Source: Acidobacteriota bacterium (GTDB lineage Bacteria; Acidobacteriota; Vicinamibacteria; Vicinamibacterales; 2-12-FULL-66-21). From it: a stretch of DNA of 10,749 bases. The translations under genes were made by a program, and so were the position numbers. Below are positions 1-7,226 of this stretch, in pieces; within the stretch, counting starts at the first letter, position 1; each line of letters opens with the position of its first letter. The stretch is taken from contig JACDBQ010000404.1 in the NCBI GenBank assembly GCA_013694845.1, positions 1 to 10,749 of the forward strand, in the 5' to 3' direction. The notes beneath the pieces are model-generated. The model did no database searches. It saw only the letters and a program-made list of their open reading frames with translations, and was not told where the DNA came from.

Positions 1-149
1 GTGCCGGTCCGCGTCAGGCTGCGGACCGCATGATAGGTATCGATCCACGCGTCCATGCTCGCGATTGATTCCAGCTCGGCCCGCGGCGGCCGGAGCTCCG
101 CGGCGACGACCTGGCTGCCGGACCGAAGAGATTCGAGAAGTGTGGACAC
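1..149 (-). CDS. Partial leftward gene, 5' end only; possibly MTHFR-like protein
   Basis: The reverse strand is open from the left edge to a stop at 177-179. The most plausible start is GTG at 147-149, giving a protein that begins VSTLLESLRSGSQVVAAELR and continues PPRAELESIASMDAWIDTYH before leaving the window. Composition looks genuinely coding (regular use of acidic, basic and hydrophobic residues), unlike the other reverse frames here. From memory, the segment with AELRPPRAEL and MDAWIDTYHAVR resembles the N-terminus of acidobacterial proteins annotated as methylenetetrahydrofolate reductase-like, which use FAD in one-carbon metabolism. About 49 residues are visible, so the family call is weak. 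No clear Shine-Dalgarno precedes the GTG. It is divergent from the D-cysteine desulfhydrase gene and would share its promoter gap. Confidence 0.5.
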   Translation of the reverse strand, partial: MSTLLESLRSGSQVVAAELRPPRAELESIASMDAWIDTYHAVRSLTRTG

Positions 150-182
150 AGTGGATACCGGCGAGCCTTCGACGATTCACGC

Positions 183-192
183 CAGTATACTG
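183..192. promoter_or_regulatory. Palindromic bidirectional -10 element
   Basis: CAGTATACTG is a perfect 10-bp palindrome in the gap between two divergent genes. It places the -10-like hexamer TATACT on both strands: 186-191 on the plus strand and 189-184 on the minus strand. With usual spacing, rightward transcription would begin around 197-199, just before the ATG at 201, and leftward transcription around 177, some 28 bases before the GTG at 149. I see no good -35 box on either side. Symmetric -10 elements that fire in both directions are known in bacteria. Use as a promoter here is inferred from sequence and position only. Confidence 0.45.
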
Positions 193-200
193 AACCGCTG

Positions 201-1163
201 ATGCCCGAATCCCGGTCACTGCCGACGGTGGCGCTCGCGCCGGACTCCTCGCCGGTGCAGGAGCTGCCGGGGCTGCGCCGCGCGCTCGGTGTAGGTCCGC
301 GGCTGCTGGTCAAGCGCGACGACGCCCTGCCGTTTGCGTTCGGCGGCAACAAGGTCCGCAAGATGCAGCTGGTGGCGGCCGATGCCATTCATCAAGGCGC
401 CGACACCCTGATCACGAGCGGAGGCATTCAGTCCAACCACGCACGCGTGACCGCCGCCGCGGCCGCGAAACTGGGCCTTGGGTGTGTGCTCGTCGTGAAC
501 GGCGCGCCGCCGGCTCGACCGACAGCCAACGCACTTCTCGACGCGTTGCTTGGCGCGGAGGTCAGATACGTGGCGGACCGTTCCGAGCGCGCGCCGGCCA
601 TGGATGGCGCTGCCGCCGAGCTTCGTCGGGCCGGCCGGCGTCCGTACCTCATCCCGCTCGGCGCCTCGACGCCGCTCGGCGCGATCGGCTTCGTATCGGC
701 CTGGCGTGAGCTCTGCGATCAGATGCCGGCCGTACCCGACGTCATCATCCACTCGTCTTCGTCAGGCGGCACGCAGGCAGGGCTCGTGGCCGGGTGCGTG
801 CTCTCCGGTGAACCGGTGCGGATCATCGGCGTGAGCGCGGACGAATCGTCCGCCGGCCTGACGACCGAGATCAGACGCATTCTCGAAGGCCTGCCTCCGC
901 TGCTCGATCTGCCGTCAAACCGGTTCGCATCCGTGGACGTGGAGGTGGACGACCGGTTCGTCGGCGCCGGTTACGGTGTTCCAACCGTGGAATCGGTCGA
1001 AGCGATCCAGTTGCTCGCACGGACGGAGGCGCTGTTCCTCGACCCGACCTACACGGCCAAGGCGATGGCGGGCTTGATCGCGCGAGTGCGGGCGCGCGAG
1101 TTTCGAGAGGACCAGACGGTCCTTTTCTGGCACACCGGTGGGCAGGTGGGTCTCTTTGCCTGA
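201..1163 (+). CDS. dcyD: D-cysteine desulfhydrase (PLP-dependent, ACC deaminase/DcyD family)
   Basis: This cytoplasmic fold-type II PLP enzyme of 320 residues probably breaks D-cysteine into pyruvate, ammonia and sulfide. The PLP lysine is K51 in the motif GGNKVRK (48-54). The SGGIQSNH segment at 73-80 supplies S78 and N79, and SSSSGGTQAG (185-194) is the phosphate-binding loop. Two positions separate D-cysteine desulfhydrases from ACC deaminases. After the conserved tyrosine in DPTYTAKAM (Y284) there is T285 where ACC deaminase has glutamate, and near the C-terminus HTGG has T312 where ACC deaminase has leucine. Both favour desulfhydrase, though other D-amino acids are possible substrates. 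The length matches the family. The ATG lacks a Shine-Dalgarno and lies only 9 bases after a -10-like hexamer, so the message may be almost leaderless. It heads the four-gene cluster. Confidence 0.85.
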   Translation: MPESRSLPTVALAPDSSPVQELPGLRRALGVGPRLLVKRDDALPFAFGGNKVRKMQLVAADAIHQGADTLITSGGIQSNHARVTAAAAAKLGLGCVLVVNGAPPARPTANALLDALLGAEVRYVADRSERAPAMDGAAAELRRAGRRPYLIPLGASTPLGAIGFVSAWRELCDQMPAVPDVIIHSSSSGGTQAGLVAGCVLSGEPVRIIGVSADESSAGLTTEIRRILEGLPPLLDLPSNRFASVDVEVDDRFVGAGYGVPTVESVEAIQLLARTEALFLDPTYTAKAMAGLIARVRAREFREDQTVLFWHTGGQVGLFA

Positions 1164-1188
1164 CATCTCACAGGAGCGACGCGACACG

Positions 1189-2640
1189 ATGGCATCCATC
1201 ACTTTCCTCGGCGCGGCACAGACGGTCACCGGCTCGAAGTACCTGCTCGACACGGGCACGTCGAAGGTCCTCATCGACGCGGGCCTGTTCCAGGGTCTCA
1301 AGGAGCTTCGCGAGCGCAACTGGCAGGACCTTCCGATCGCGGCGAAAGACATCGACGCCATCGTGCTGACCCACGCGCATCTCGATCACTGCGGGTACCT
1401 CCCGCGTCTCGTGTCCCAGGGGTTCAGGGGGCGGGTGTTCTGCACGCCTGGCACCAAGGATCTGTGCGGCATCGTCCTGCCCGACTCGGGCAGGATCCAG
1501 GAAGAGGATGCCGAGCAGGCGAACCGGCATGGCTACAGCAAACATGCACCCGCGCTGCCGCTGTATACGGAAAGCGACGCGCTGAACGCGTTGACGCTCC
1601 TGCAGCCGGTCGGCTACGAACGCCCCGTACCCGTCGCAGCCGGTGTCGAGGTCGAATTCATCAACGCCGGCCATCTGCTGGGATCAGCCTATGCGCGCAT
1701 TCGCGTTGATGGCCAGACCATCCTCTTCGGCGGTGACCTGGGCCGTTTCGGCCGCCCGGTGCTCCCGGATCCCACGATGGTGAAACACGCTGATTACCTG
1801 CTTGTGGAATCGACCTACGGCAACCGCGTCCACGCGGAAGACAGCGACGGCGAAAAGCTGGCCAACGCCATCAGGGACACGAACGAACGCCGCGGACGCA
1901 TGGTGATTCCCGCATTCGCGGTCGGGCGCGTCGAGGAGCTGCTCTGGTGGATCCGAAAGCTCGAGGTGGAAAAACGCATTCCGATCCTCCCGGTGTTCCT
2001 CGACAGCCCGATGGCCAGCAAGGCGCTGGCGCGCTATCGCGAACGTGTCAACGAGCTCGACCCTGATCTTCACCCCGAAGAACAGGATGACACGACCCCT
2101 CTCGGCCCCGCGGCGCACGAGTCACGCGCCCGCCGTCGCGCGCAGGCGGCACGGGAGCGCGAGCTGTGCGTGTTCTGCACGCAGAAGTTCAGGGCCGTGT
2201 CATCGACACAGGAATCCAAGGACCTCACGCGTTCGAAGATCCCAGCCATCATCATCTCGTCGAGCGGCATGGCGACCGGCGGACGCGTGCTTCACCACCT
2301 GAGAGCTGCCCTGCCCGACCCACGCAACTCGGTTCTGCTGGTTGGCTTCCAGGCGGAAGGTACCCGCGGTCGACGGTTGGCGGACGGCGAGAAAACGGTC
2401 CGCATTCACGGCATCGACGTGCCCGTCAACGCGCACGTCGACGTCGTCGATTCGATGTCGGCTCACGCCGATTCGCAGGAGATACTCCACTGGCTTCGCG
2501 GCTTCGAGGCCGCTCCGAAAAGGACCTTTCTCGTCCACGGTGAGCCCGCGGGCATGCAAGCCCTCCAGGAGTCGATCGTCAAAGAGCTCGGCTGGATTGT
2601 CCACGCGCCCCAGTGGAAAGAGAAGGCAGACCTACAATAA
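1189..2640 (+). CDS. MBL-fold beta-CASP RNase/exonuclease-like metallohydrolase
   Basis: This 483-residue protein belongs to the metallo-beta-lactamase beta-CASP group (CPSF73, RNase J and YSH1 relatives), zinc-dependent nucleases that usually act on RNA. Visible motifs are HAHLDH at 62-67, the third-motif histidine H162 in GHLLGSAY, D183 in GGDLGRFGRP, E207 in VESTYGN (beta-CASP motif A), the SSSGMATGGRVLHHL segment at 357-371, and H426 in SAHAD (motif C). A C-terminal VHGE (449-452) marks the RMMBL tail, so all key metal ligands appear present. The start is ATG 1189, with AGGAG at 1172-1176 upstream. An ATG at 1138 would overlap the upstream gene and add a non-conserved leader. It lies 25 bp after dcyD. 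A basic, Arg-rich insert at about 296-330 ends in a CxxC pair (C327, C330). Substrate is unknown, but an RNA processing or decay role is likely. Confidence 0.85.
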   Translation: MASITFLGAAQTVTGSKYLLDTGTSKVLIDAGLFQGLKELRERNWQDLPIAAKDIDAIVLTHAHLDHCGYLPRLVSQGFRGRVFCTPGTKDLCGIVLPDSGRIQEEDAEQANRHGYSKHAPALPLYTESDALNALTLLQPVGYERPVPVAAGVEVEFINAGHLLGSAYARIRVDGQTILFGGDLGRFGRPVLPDPTMVKHADYLLVESTYGNRVHAEDSDGEKLANAIRDTNERRGRMVIPAFAVGRVEELLWWIRKLEVEKRIPILPVFLDSPMASKALARYRERVNELDPDLHPEEQDDTTPLGPAAHESRARRRAQAARERELCVFCTQKFRAVSSTQESKDLTRSKIPAIIISSSGMATGGRVLHHLRAALPDPRNSVLLVGFQAEGTRGRRLADGEKTVRIHGIDVPVNAHVDVVDSMSAHADSQEILHWLRGFEAAPKRTFLVHGEPAGMQALQESIVKELGWIVHAPQWKEKADLQ

Positions 2641-2644
2641 GGGG

Positions 2645-4564
2645 ATGCAGGCCGACAGAAAGTATCTTCTCGAGCGCGTGGACGATGCAGCGGTCGCGCA
2701 GGTGTACGCGGATGGATTCACCGAGCTCCCTCTCGATCAGAAGATCCTGATCTGGCATCTCTACCGGGCCGCCCTCGCCGGCCGTGACATTTACTACGAC
2801 CAGCGTCACGCGCGCAGCCTCGAGATACGCGACACGCTCGAAGAGATCCTCACGCACGCCGACGGGATAGCCGCGGACGTGCGGGCGGATATCGAGCGGT
2901 ACACGAAGCTGTTCTGGATCAACAGCGGACCGTACAACAACCTGACCGCGCGCAAGTTCGTCCTGAAGTGCACCCCCGCGCAGTTCGCGACGGCGGCGGC
3001 GCAGGCGGAGCAGAACGGGGCCACCTTTGCGTCACGGAGCGCGGGCCTTCAGGGCGGCCTCGACCGCATCGGCCCGATGCTCTTCGATCCGGCCGTCGAT
3101 CCGATCGTGACGAACAAGACGCCGGGCGCAGACAACGACATCCTGCAGAGCAGCGCCAATAACCTGTACGTCGGCGTGACCATGCAGGACGTCGCTGCCT
3201 TCGACGAGCGGTATCCACTCAATTCCCGCCTCGTTAAAACGGACGCCGGCCTGGTCGAAGAGGTCTATCGTGTCGGAGGGAAGTACGGTCGCGAGATCCG
3301 CCAGATCGTTGCCCATCTGCGGGAGGCCGCAGCGTCGGCGCCGCACGCGACCGCAGAGGCGCTGCGAGCGTTGATCAGGTTCTACGAGACAGGCGAGGAG
3401 TCGGACCGAATCGCCTACGACATCGCCTGGGTGCAGGATAGGGACGCACAAGTCGACACGATCAACGGCTTCGTCGAGGTCTACATGGACGCCCGCGGCA
3501 TCAAGGGTGCGTGGGAGTCGCTGGTCTACTACGTGAACCGGCACAAGACCGAGAACATCCGGAAGATTGCCGCCCACGCGCAGTGGTTCGAGGATCGGAT
3601 GCCGTGGGCGCCGGAGTATCGCAAGCAAGGCGTGCGCGGCGTGACCGCCAATGCCATCGACATCGTTGTCGAGTGCGGGGAGTCTGCGCCGGTCACGCCG
3701 ATTGGCATCAACCTGCCGAACGACCAGGTAATTCGCGAGGCACACGGCAGTAAGTCGGTGTCGCTGTCCAACATCAGCGAGGCGTACGACAAATCGACAG
3801 CGCCTGAATTCCGCCGGGAGTTTGCCTGGACACCAGAGGAAGCGGCCCGCGCCGAAAAATGGAGCGCCGTCGCCGGCGAGCTGACGACAGACCTGCACGA
3901 AGTGATCGGTCACGGCTCTGGCAAAGTCGCGGAACGCCTGAAGGGCAGCCCTCAGAACTTTCTCATGGAGCAGTACTCCGCGCTCGAAGAAGCCCGCGCC
4001 GACCTCGTCGCTCTGTACTTCGTCGCCGATCCGAAGCTGGCGGAGCTGGGGATCGTCGCGGCCGAGGATCACGACGAGATCGTGCTCGCCGAGTACGAGG
4101 GATACGCGCGCAACGCCCTTGCGCAGCTCCGCCGCATCCGGGAAGGCACGCAGATCGAAGAGGACCACATGCGCAACCGGCAGATGATCGTCCGGTGGCT
4201 CATGGCGAACACGACGGCCATCGAGGAGCGGACGCGCGACGGGAAGACGTACTACGTCGCGACCGACCCGGCGGCGTTCCGCGCGGGCGTCGGCCGGTTG
4301 CTCGCGGACGTGCAGCGGATCAAGGCGGAAGGAGACTATGAGGCCGCCAGGGAGCTGATCGAGACCTACGGCGTGCACTTCGAGGCGAGCCTCCGCGACG
4401 AGATCGTGGCGCGGGTCGAGCGGTTGAACATGCCCTCATACACCGGGTTCGTCCAACCACGGCTTGAAGCCGTCTGCGGCGCCGATGGCGCCATAACCGA
4501 CGTCAGCATCTCCTACCCGCTGGACTTGACCGCACAGATGTTGGAGTATTCCGGCCGGAGGTAG
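2645..4564 (+). CDS. Dipeptidyl peptidase III (zinc metallopeptidase family M49)
   Basis: This 639-residue zinc peptidase should remove dipeptides from the N-termini of short peptides, a late step in cytosolic peptide recycling. The M49 signature is complete. HEVIGH at 418-423 gives zinc ligands H418 and H423 and catalytic E419. EEARAD at 448-453 gives the third ligand, E449. The short gap between the two motifs matches bacterial rather than animal members, as does the overall length. Other family-typical stretches are KLFWINSGPYNNLTARKF (about 97-114) and DYEAARELIETYGVHF near the C-terminus. The ATG at 2645 lies 4 bases after the nuclease stop and starts at the conserved N-terminus. The frame stays open far upstream, but that part overlaps the nuclease gene and is not M49-like. 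No signal peptide is visible. Tight spacing implies co-transcription and probably translational coupling. Confidence 0.92.
   Translation: MQADRKYLLERVDDAAVAQVYADGFTELPLDQKILIWHLYRAALAGRDIYYDQRHARSLEIRDTLEEILTHADGIAADVRADIERYTKLFWINSGPYNNLTARKFVLKCTPAQFATAAAQAEQNGATFASRSAGLQGGLDRIGPMLFDPAVDPIVTNKTPGADNDILQSSANNLYVGVTMQDVAAFDERYPLNSRLVKTDAGLVEEVYRVGGKYGREIRQIVAHLREAAASAPHATAEALRALIRFYETGEESDRIAYDIAWVQDRDAQVDTINGFVEVYMDARGIKGAWESLVYYVNRHKTENIRKIAAHAQWFEDRMPWAPEYRKQGVRGVTANAIDIVVECGESAPVTPIGINLPNDQVIREAHGSKSVSLSNISEAYDKSTAPEFRREFAWTPEEAARAEKWSAVAGELTTDLHEVIGHGSGKVAERLKGSPQNFLMEQYSALEEARADLVALYFVADPKLAELGIVAAEDHDEIVLAEYEGYARNALAQLRRIREGTQIEEDHMRNRQMIVRWLMANTTAIEERTRDGKTYYVATDPAAFRAGVGRLLADVQRIKAEGDYEAARELIETYGVHFEASLRDEIVARVERLNMPSYTGFVQPRLEAVCGADGAITDVSISYPLDLTAQMLEYSGRR
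4557..4562 (+). promoter_or_regulatory. Strong Shine-Dalgarno deciding a TTG start
   Basis: GGAGGT lies 8 bases before the TTG at 4571, an ideal distance. It fixes TTG as the start of the HEAT-cyclophilin gene, in place of any later codon. Its last base is the first base of the TAG stop of dipeptidyl peptidase III (4562-4564), so termination of one gene and initiation of the next occupy the same ribosome footprint. Confidence 0.75.
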
Positions 4565-4570
4565 CCCCTG

Positions 4571-6748
4571 TTGCAGCGGGCGTCGATTCTTCTTCTTGCG
4601 CTGCTGACGTTCGTCCCGGACAACGATCAACAGCCACCGACCCTTACGAACCCACCCGGTCCACCGGGCCTGACCGGGACGCCTCAGGGCACGGCTATCC
4701 TCCGGATCGAGGATGCGCGCGCCGCGACCCCGCAGGACGTCGCCCTGCTGATCGAAAGCGCCCGGTCCAGCCAGCTGTTCATCCAGCACGCGGCGTTGCG
4801 CGCGCTTGGACGCCTGGAACGGCGTGATGTCGTGACCGACCTCCTCCCCTACCTTCGGTCTTCGAGCAGCGCCACCCGGACCGAGGCAGCCAACGCGATC
4901 GCGCAGGCAATGCAGGGTGACCGACTGCCGCTCGATCCAGCGGGCACGCAAGTCGACGGCGTGCTGACGGTGTTCGTCGATGCCATCGCGTCCGAGCGCG
5001 AAGCGCCGGTGCTCGCGGAGATGGCGCGTTCCATGGCGCGGTTGCCATTCGAGCGTCCCGAACAGGTCCTGCGCGCGGACGGTTTACTGGGAAAGGTTCT
5101 CGTGCTCTCCGGTGAGCTGACGCTCGGCCGCGCCGGCTCCTCGGCGCCTGCAGCGATTGCCGGAGCGGCGTCCGCGCTGGAGCTGCTCGCCCGCAAGCAC
5201 ATCACGGTCTCGCCGCTCTCCGAGAACACGGTGGACCAGCTTCGCGCGCTCGCGACTGGCCGCGCGAAGGCCGTCGGCTCCCCGAATTCGGTCCGGAGCG
5301 CGAGACGTCTGGGGTTCCAGGCGCTCGTCGCCGCCCGCGGGCTCGACGCCGACGGCCTGCGCACCAACCTCACGTTTGCGGATGACGAGATGGTGCGGCG
5401 TCTGGCTATGCAGGCGCTCGCCGGCGGCGGATCATTGATCACTGGACCCGACCGCGCCGATCATCTCCGGCGCGGATTGAAGGACCCCTCGTACTTCGTG
5501 CGGGCCGAAGCCCTACGCGGCTACATCCGTCACCAGGTAAAGGCCGACGGTTGCCTACCGATCACCGAGATGCTCGTCGACCCGAGTGAACACGTCGTCC
5601 TTGCTGCGCTCGACGCGCTCGGGGATGCGTGTGGCGGGGACGAGAAGGCGGCAAACAGGCTCATCGGGGAAGCGCGCACCCCGCCGGACCGCGGCAGCTG
5701 GCGCCGGGAATCCCACGCCCTGGTAGCCCTGGCGAAGCGGTCGCCGGCCAATCTTGCAATCCCGCTGCTGTCGCACTCCCGTCACAACACCTGGCAGGTA
5801 CGGATGTACGCGGCGAGGGCCGCGGCGGCCGCGAACGAGATCGCCACGCTGGAACGGCTGGCGTACGACGACCACGATAACGTCCGCGAGGCGACCCTGA
5901 TGCCGTTGAAGCGGCTGAAGGGGAATGCGGCGGAGCCATACTTCGTCGCGGCGCTGGGGCGCAGCGATTACCAGTTGCTGCGCACGGCTGCGCGCGAGAT
6001 GAACGGCATGCGCGTGACGGCCGGCGCGACGGGTGCGCTGCTCGATGCCCTGAAGCAAGTCACCTCTCAGCGCCGTGACACGTCCCGGGACACGCGCGTG
6101 GCCCTCCTCGAGCGGCTGCGTGAGTTTGGCGCCGAACGCCACCGCGAGCAGTTGCTGCCGCTCCTGCGCGATTTCGATCCCGATGTGGCAGCCGCGGCTG
6201 CAACCACACTGAACGCCTGGACCGGCGAGGCCTTTGCCATCGACCCACAGCCGTTGACGCGACCCACGTTGCCCTCGGTCGCCGAGATCGCGATCGTCAC
6301 CGTGCAGGAGGCGGTTCTCGTGATGGAAAGCGGGCGTGAGATCCCCATTGCCCTCGATCCGACGAACGCCCTGATGACGTCGATTCGGTTGCTGCGGCTC
6401 ACGAAGGCCAACTACTTCGATAACCTGACGTTCCATCGAATCGTGACGAACTTCATCGTTCAGGGGGGCAGCCCCGGGGCGAACGAATACATGGGGGACG
6501 GTCCGTATCTCCGCGACGAGATCAGCCTTCGTTCGAACGCGAGGGGCACGGTCGGGCTGTCCACGCGTGGACGGGACACCGGTGACGCGCAGTTCTTCAT
6601 CAACCTGGTCGACAATCCAAGGCTGGATTTCGACTACACCGTATTCGGAAGGATCCCGGCTACACACATGTCGGTCGTCGACGAGATCCAGGAAGGGGAT
6701 CGGATCATCGACGTCAAGTTCCAACGCGCCCCGGCGTCCCGTCGCTGA
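4571..6748 (+). CDS. HEAT-repeat protein fused to a cyclophilin-type peptidyl-prolyl isomerase
   Basis: This 725-residue protein has two parts. Residues 1-16 form a short hydrophobic N-terminus with one arginine, a possible export signal with no clear cleavage site and no lipobox cysteine. A Pro-rich linker follows. About residues 55-555 are alpha-helical HEAT-like repeats, for example DVVTDLLPYLRSSSSATRTE near 86-105. About 565-720 are a cyclophilin domain: FHRIVTNFIVQGG at 621-633 gives the catalytic arginine R623, with F628 and Q631, and AQFFI gives Q674 and F676. The position of the cyclosporin-binding tryptophan of human CypA is R684, and the neighbouring histidine is Y689, so cyclosporin sensitivity is not expected. 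The TTG start is supported by GGAGGT 8 bases upstream. The domain order suggests a scaffold that presents client proteins to a proline isomerase, probably at or outside the membrane. It is the last gene of the cluster. Confidence 0.85.
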   Translation: MQRASILLLALLTFVPDNDQQPPTLTNPPGPPGLTGTPQGTAILRIEDARAATPQDVALLIESARSSQLFIQHAALRALGRLERRDVVTDLLPYLRSSSSATRTEAANAIAQAMQGDRLPLDPAGTQVDGVLTVFVDAIASEREAPVLAEMARSMARLPFERPEQVLRADGLLGKVLVLSGELTLGRAGSSAPAAIAGAASALELLARKHITVSPLSENTVDQLRALATGRAKAVGSPNSVRSARRLGFQALVAARGLDADGLRTNLTFADDEMVRRLAMQALAGGGSLITGPDRADHLRRGLKDPSYFVRAEALRGYIRHQVKADGCLPITEMLVDPSEHVVLAALDALGDACGGDEKAANRLIGEARTPPDRGSWRRESHALVALAKRSPANLAIPLLSHSRHNTWQVRMYAARAAAAANEIATLERLAYDDHDNVREATLMPLKRLKGNAAEPYFVAALGRSDYQLLRTAAREMNGMRVTAGATGALLDALKQVTSQRRDTSRDTRVALLERLREFGAERHREQLLPLLRDFDPDVAAAAATTLNAWTGEAFAIDPQPLTRPTLPSVAEIAIVTVQEAVLVMESGREIPIALDPTNALMTSIRLLRLTKANYFDNLTFHRIVTNFIVQGGSPGANEYMGDGPYLRDEISLRSNARGTVGLSTRGRDTGDAQFFINLVDNPRLDFDYTVFGRIPATHMSVVDEIQEGDRIIDVKFQRAPASRR

Positions 6749-6889
6749 GCCTCGGGTCGTGCCTCGCGGCGGCAGCGGGACCACGTCAGCCCCGCGCCGC
6801 CTCGGCCGGACGCGCGGAAAAAACGCCCACTTCATCCGCGATACTCCTCGACACGCCTCGCCGCGTTCCGCTTAGTTTTTAGGCGGCTA
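6749..6889. other. Non-coding gap after the operon
   Basis: I see no gene here. The stretch holds GC-rich inverted segments: CCGCGC at 6792-6797 with GCGCGG at 6812-6817, followed by six A residues, and GCGGAA at 6814-6819 with TTCCGC at 6866-6871, followed shortly by TTTTT at 6876-6880. The second pair could form a poor terminator for the upstream operon, but its loop of about 46 bases makes it unconvincing. Confidence 0.4.
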
Positions 6890-7226
6890 TCAGCTGGGAC
6901 GGCTGGATCGCTTCGTGCCAATAGGGTGACGCGCCTTCGTCGGCTGCAAGCGCCTGTTCGGCTGCGCCTGACTAACCAAGGGATAGCGTTCCGGATGGGT
7001 CAGCGATTCTACCGCCAGATCGACGTCGAGGTCCGGCCAGTACAAATGATGCGGACTCGGCAACTCGACGCGAGTGATCTCACCGATAGAGGCGTCTTTT
7101 GAACCATGGGAATTCCTGGAACGGCGCAAAGAGCTCTTGTGCGCCAATCAAGTTCCAGAATCCGTGGGTTGAGACGTTGGTGACCTCAACTCGGGAAGTG
7201 CTCCGACCAGGCGCGGCGGATTTCAT
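6890..7226 (-). pseudogene. Frameshifted DUF2442-domain gene
   Basis: On the reverse strand an ATG at 7224-7226 opens a frame reading MKSAAPGRSTSRVEVTNVST, then GFWNLIGAQELFAPFQEFPW and FK. It then hits a stop in CGG TGA. Removing one base from the A4 run (forward T run at 7097-7100) restores DASIGEITRVELPSPHHLYW, then PDLDVDLAVESLTHPERYPL, running to a stop at 6890-6892. Together these match the DUF2442 pattern (HGFW near the N-terminus, FPWF, then PxHLYWP and a DVDLxVES block). The start overlaps the end of the DUF4160 remnant by 41 bases, as in intact pairs that I recall. After PLVS the C-terminus carries an odd tail, QAQPNRRLQPTKARHPIGTK. The function of DUF2442 is not established; with DUF4160 it is sometimes suspected of toxin-antitoxin-like behaviour. 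The break is a homopolymer, so a sequencing error cannot be excluded. Confidence 0.7.

Noticed and set aside
1138..1188. Longer N-terminus for the beta-CASP nuclease from ATG 1138
   Set aside because: It would overlap dcyD by 26 bases and add 17 non-conserved residues. ATG 1189 begins directly at the MASITFLGAAQTVTGS family start, with AGGAG upstream.
2342..2644. Extension of dipeptidyl peptidase III upstream to 2342
   Set aside because: That segment lies wholly over the nuclease gene in another frame and does not resemble M49. The ATG at 2645 matches the usual N-terminus.
3032..4378. Long open frame on the minus strand opposite dipeptidyl peptidase III (448 residues)
   Set aside because: The plus strand has complete M49 motifs. 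The reverse frame is open because of high-GC codon bias and shows no recognisable domain.
6792..6823. GC-rich inverted repeat followed by AAAAAA as a terminator
   Set aside because: For rightward transcription the run after the stem is A, not U. For leftward transcription the T-run would come before the stem. Neither orientation gives an intrinsic terminator.
5555..6835. Minus-strand open frame opposite the HEAT-cyclophilin gene (426 residues)
   Set aside because: Antisense to well-supported HEAT and cyclophilin motifs; composition is shadow-like and no family is recognised.
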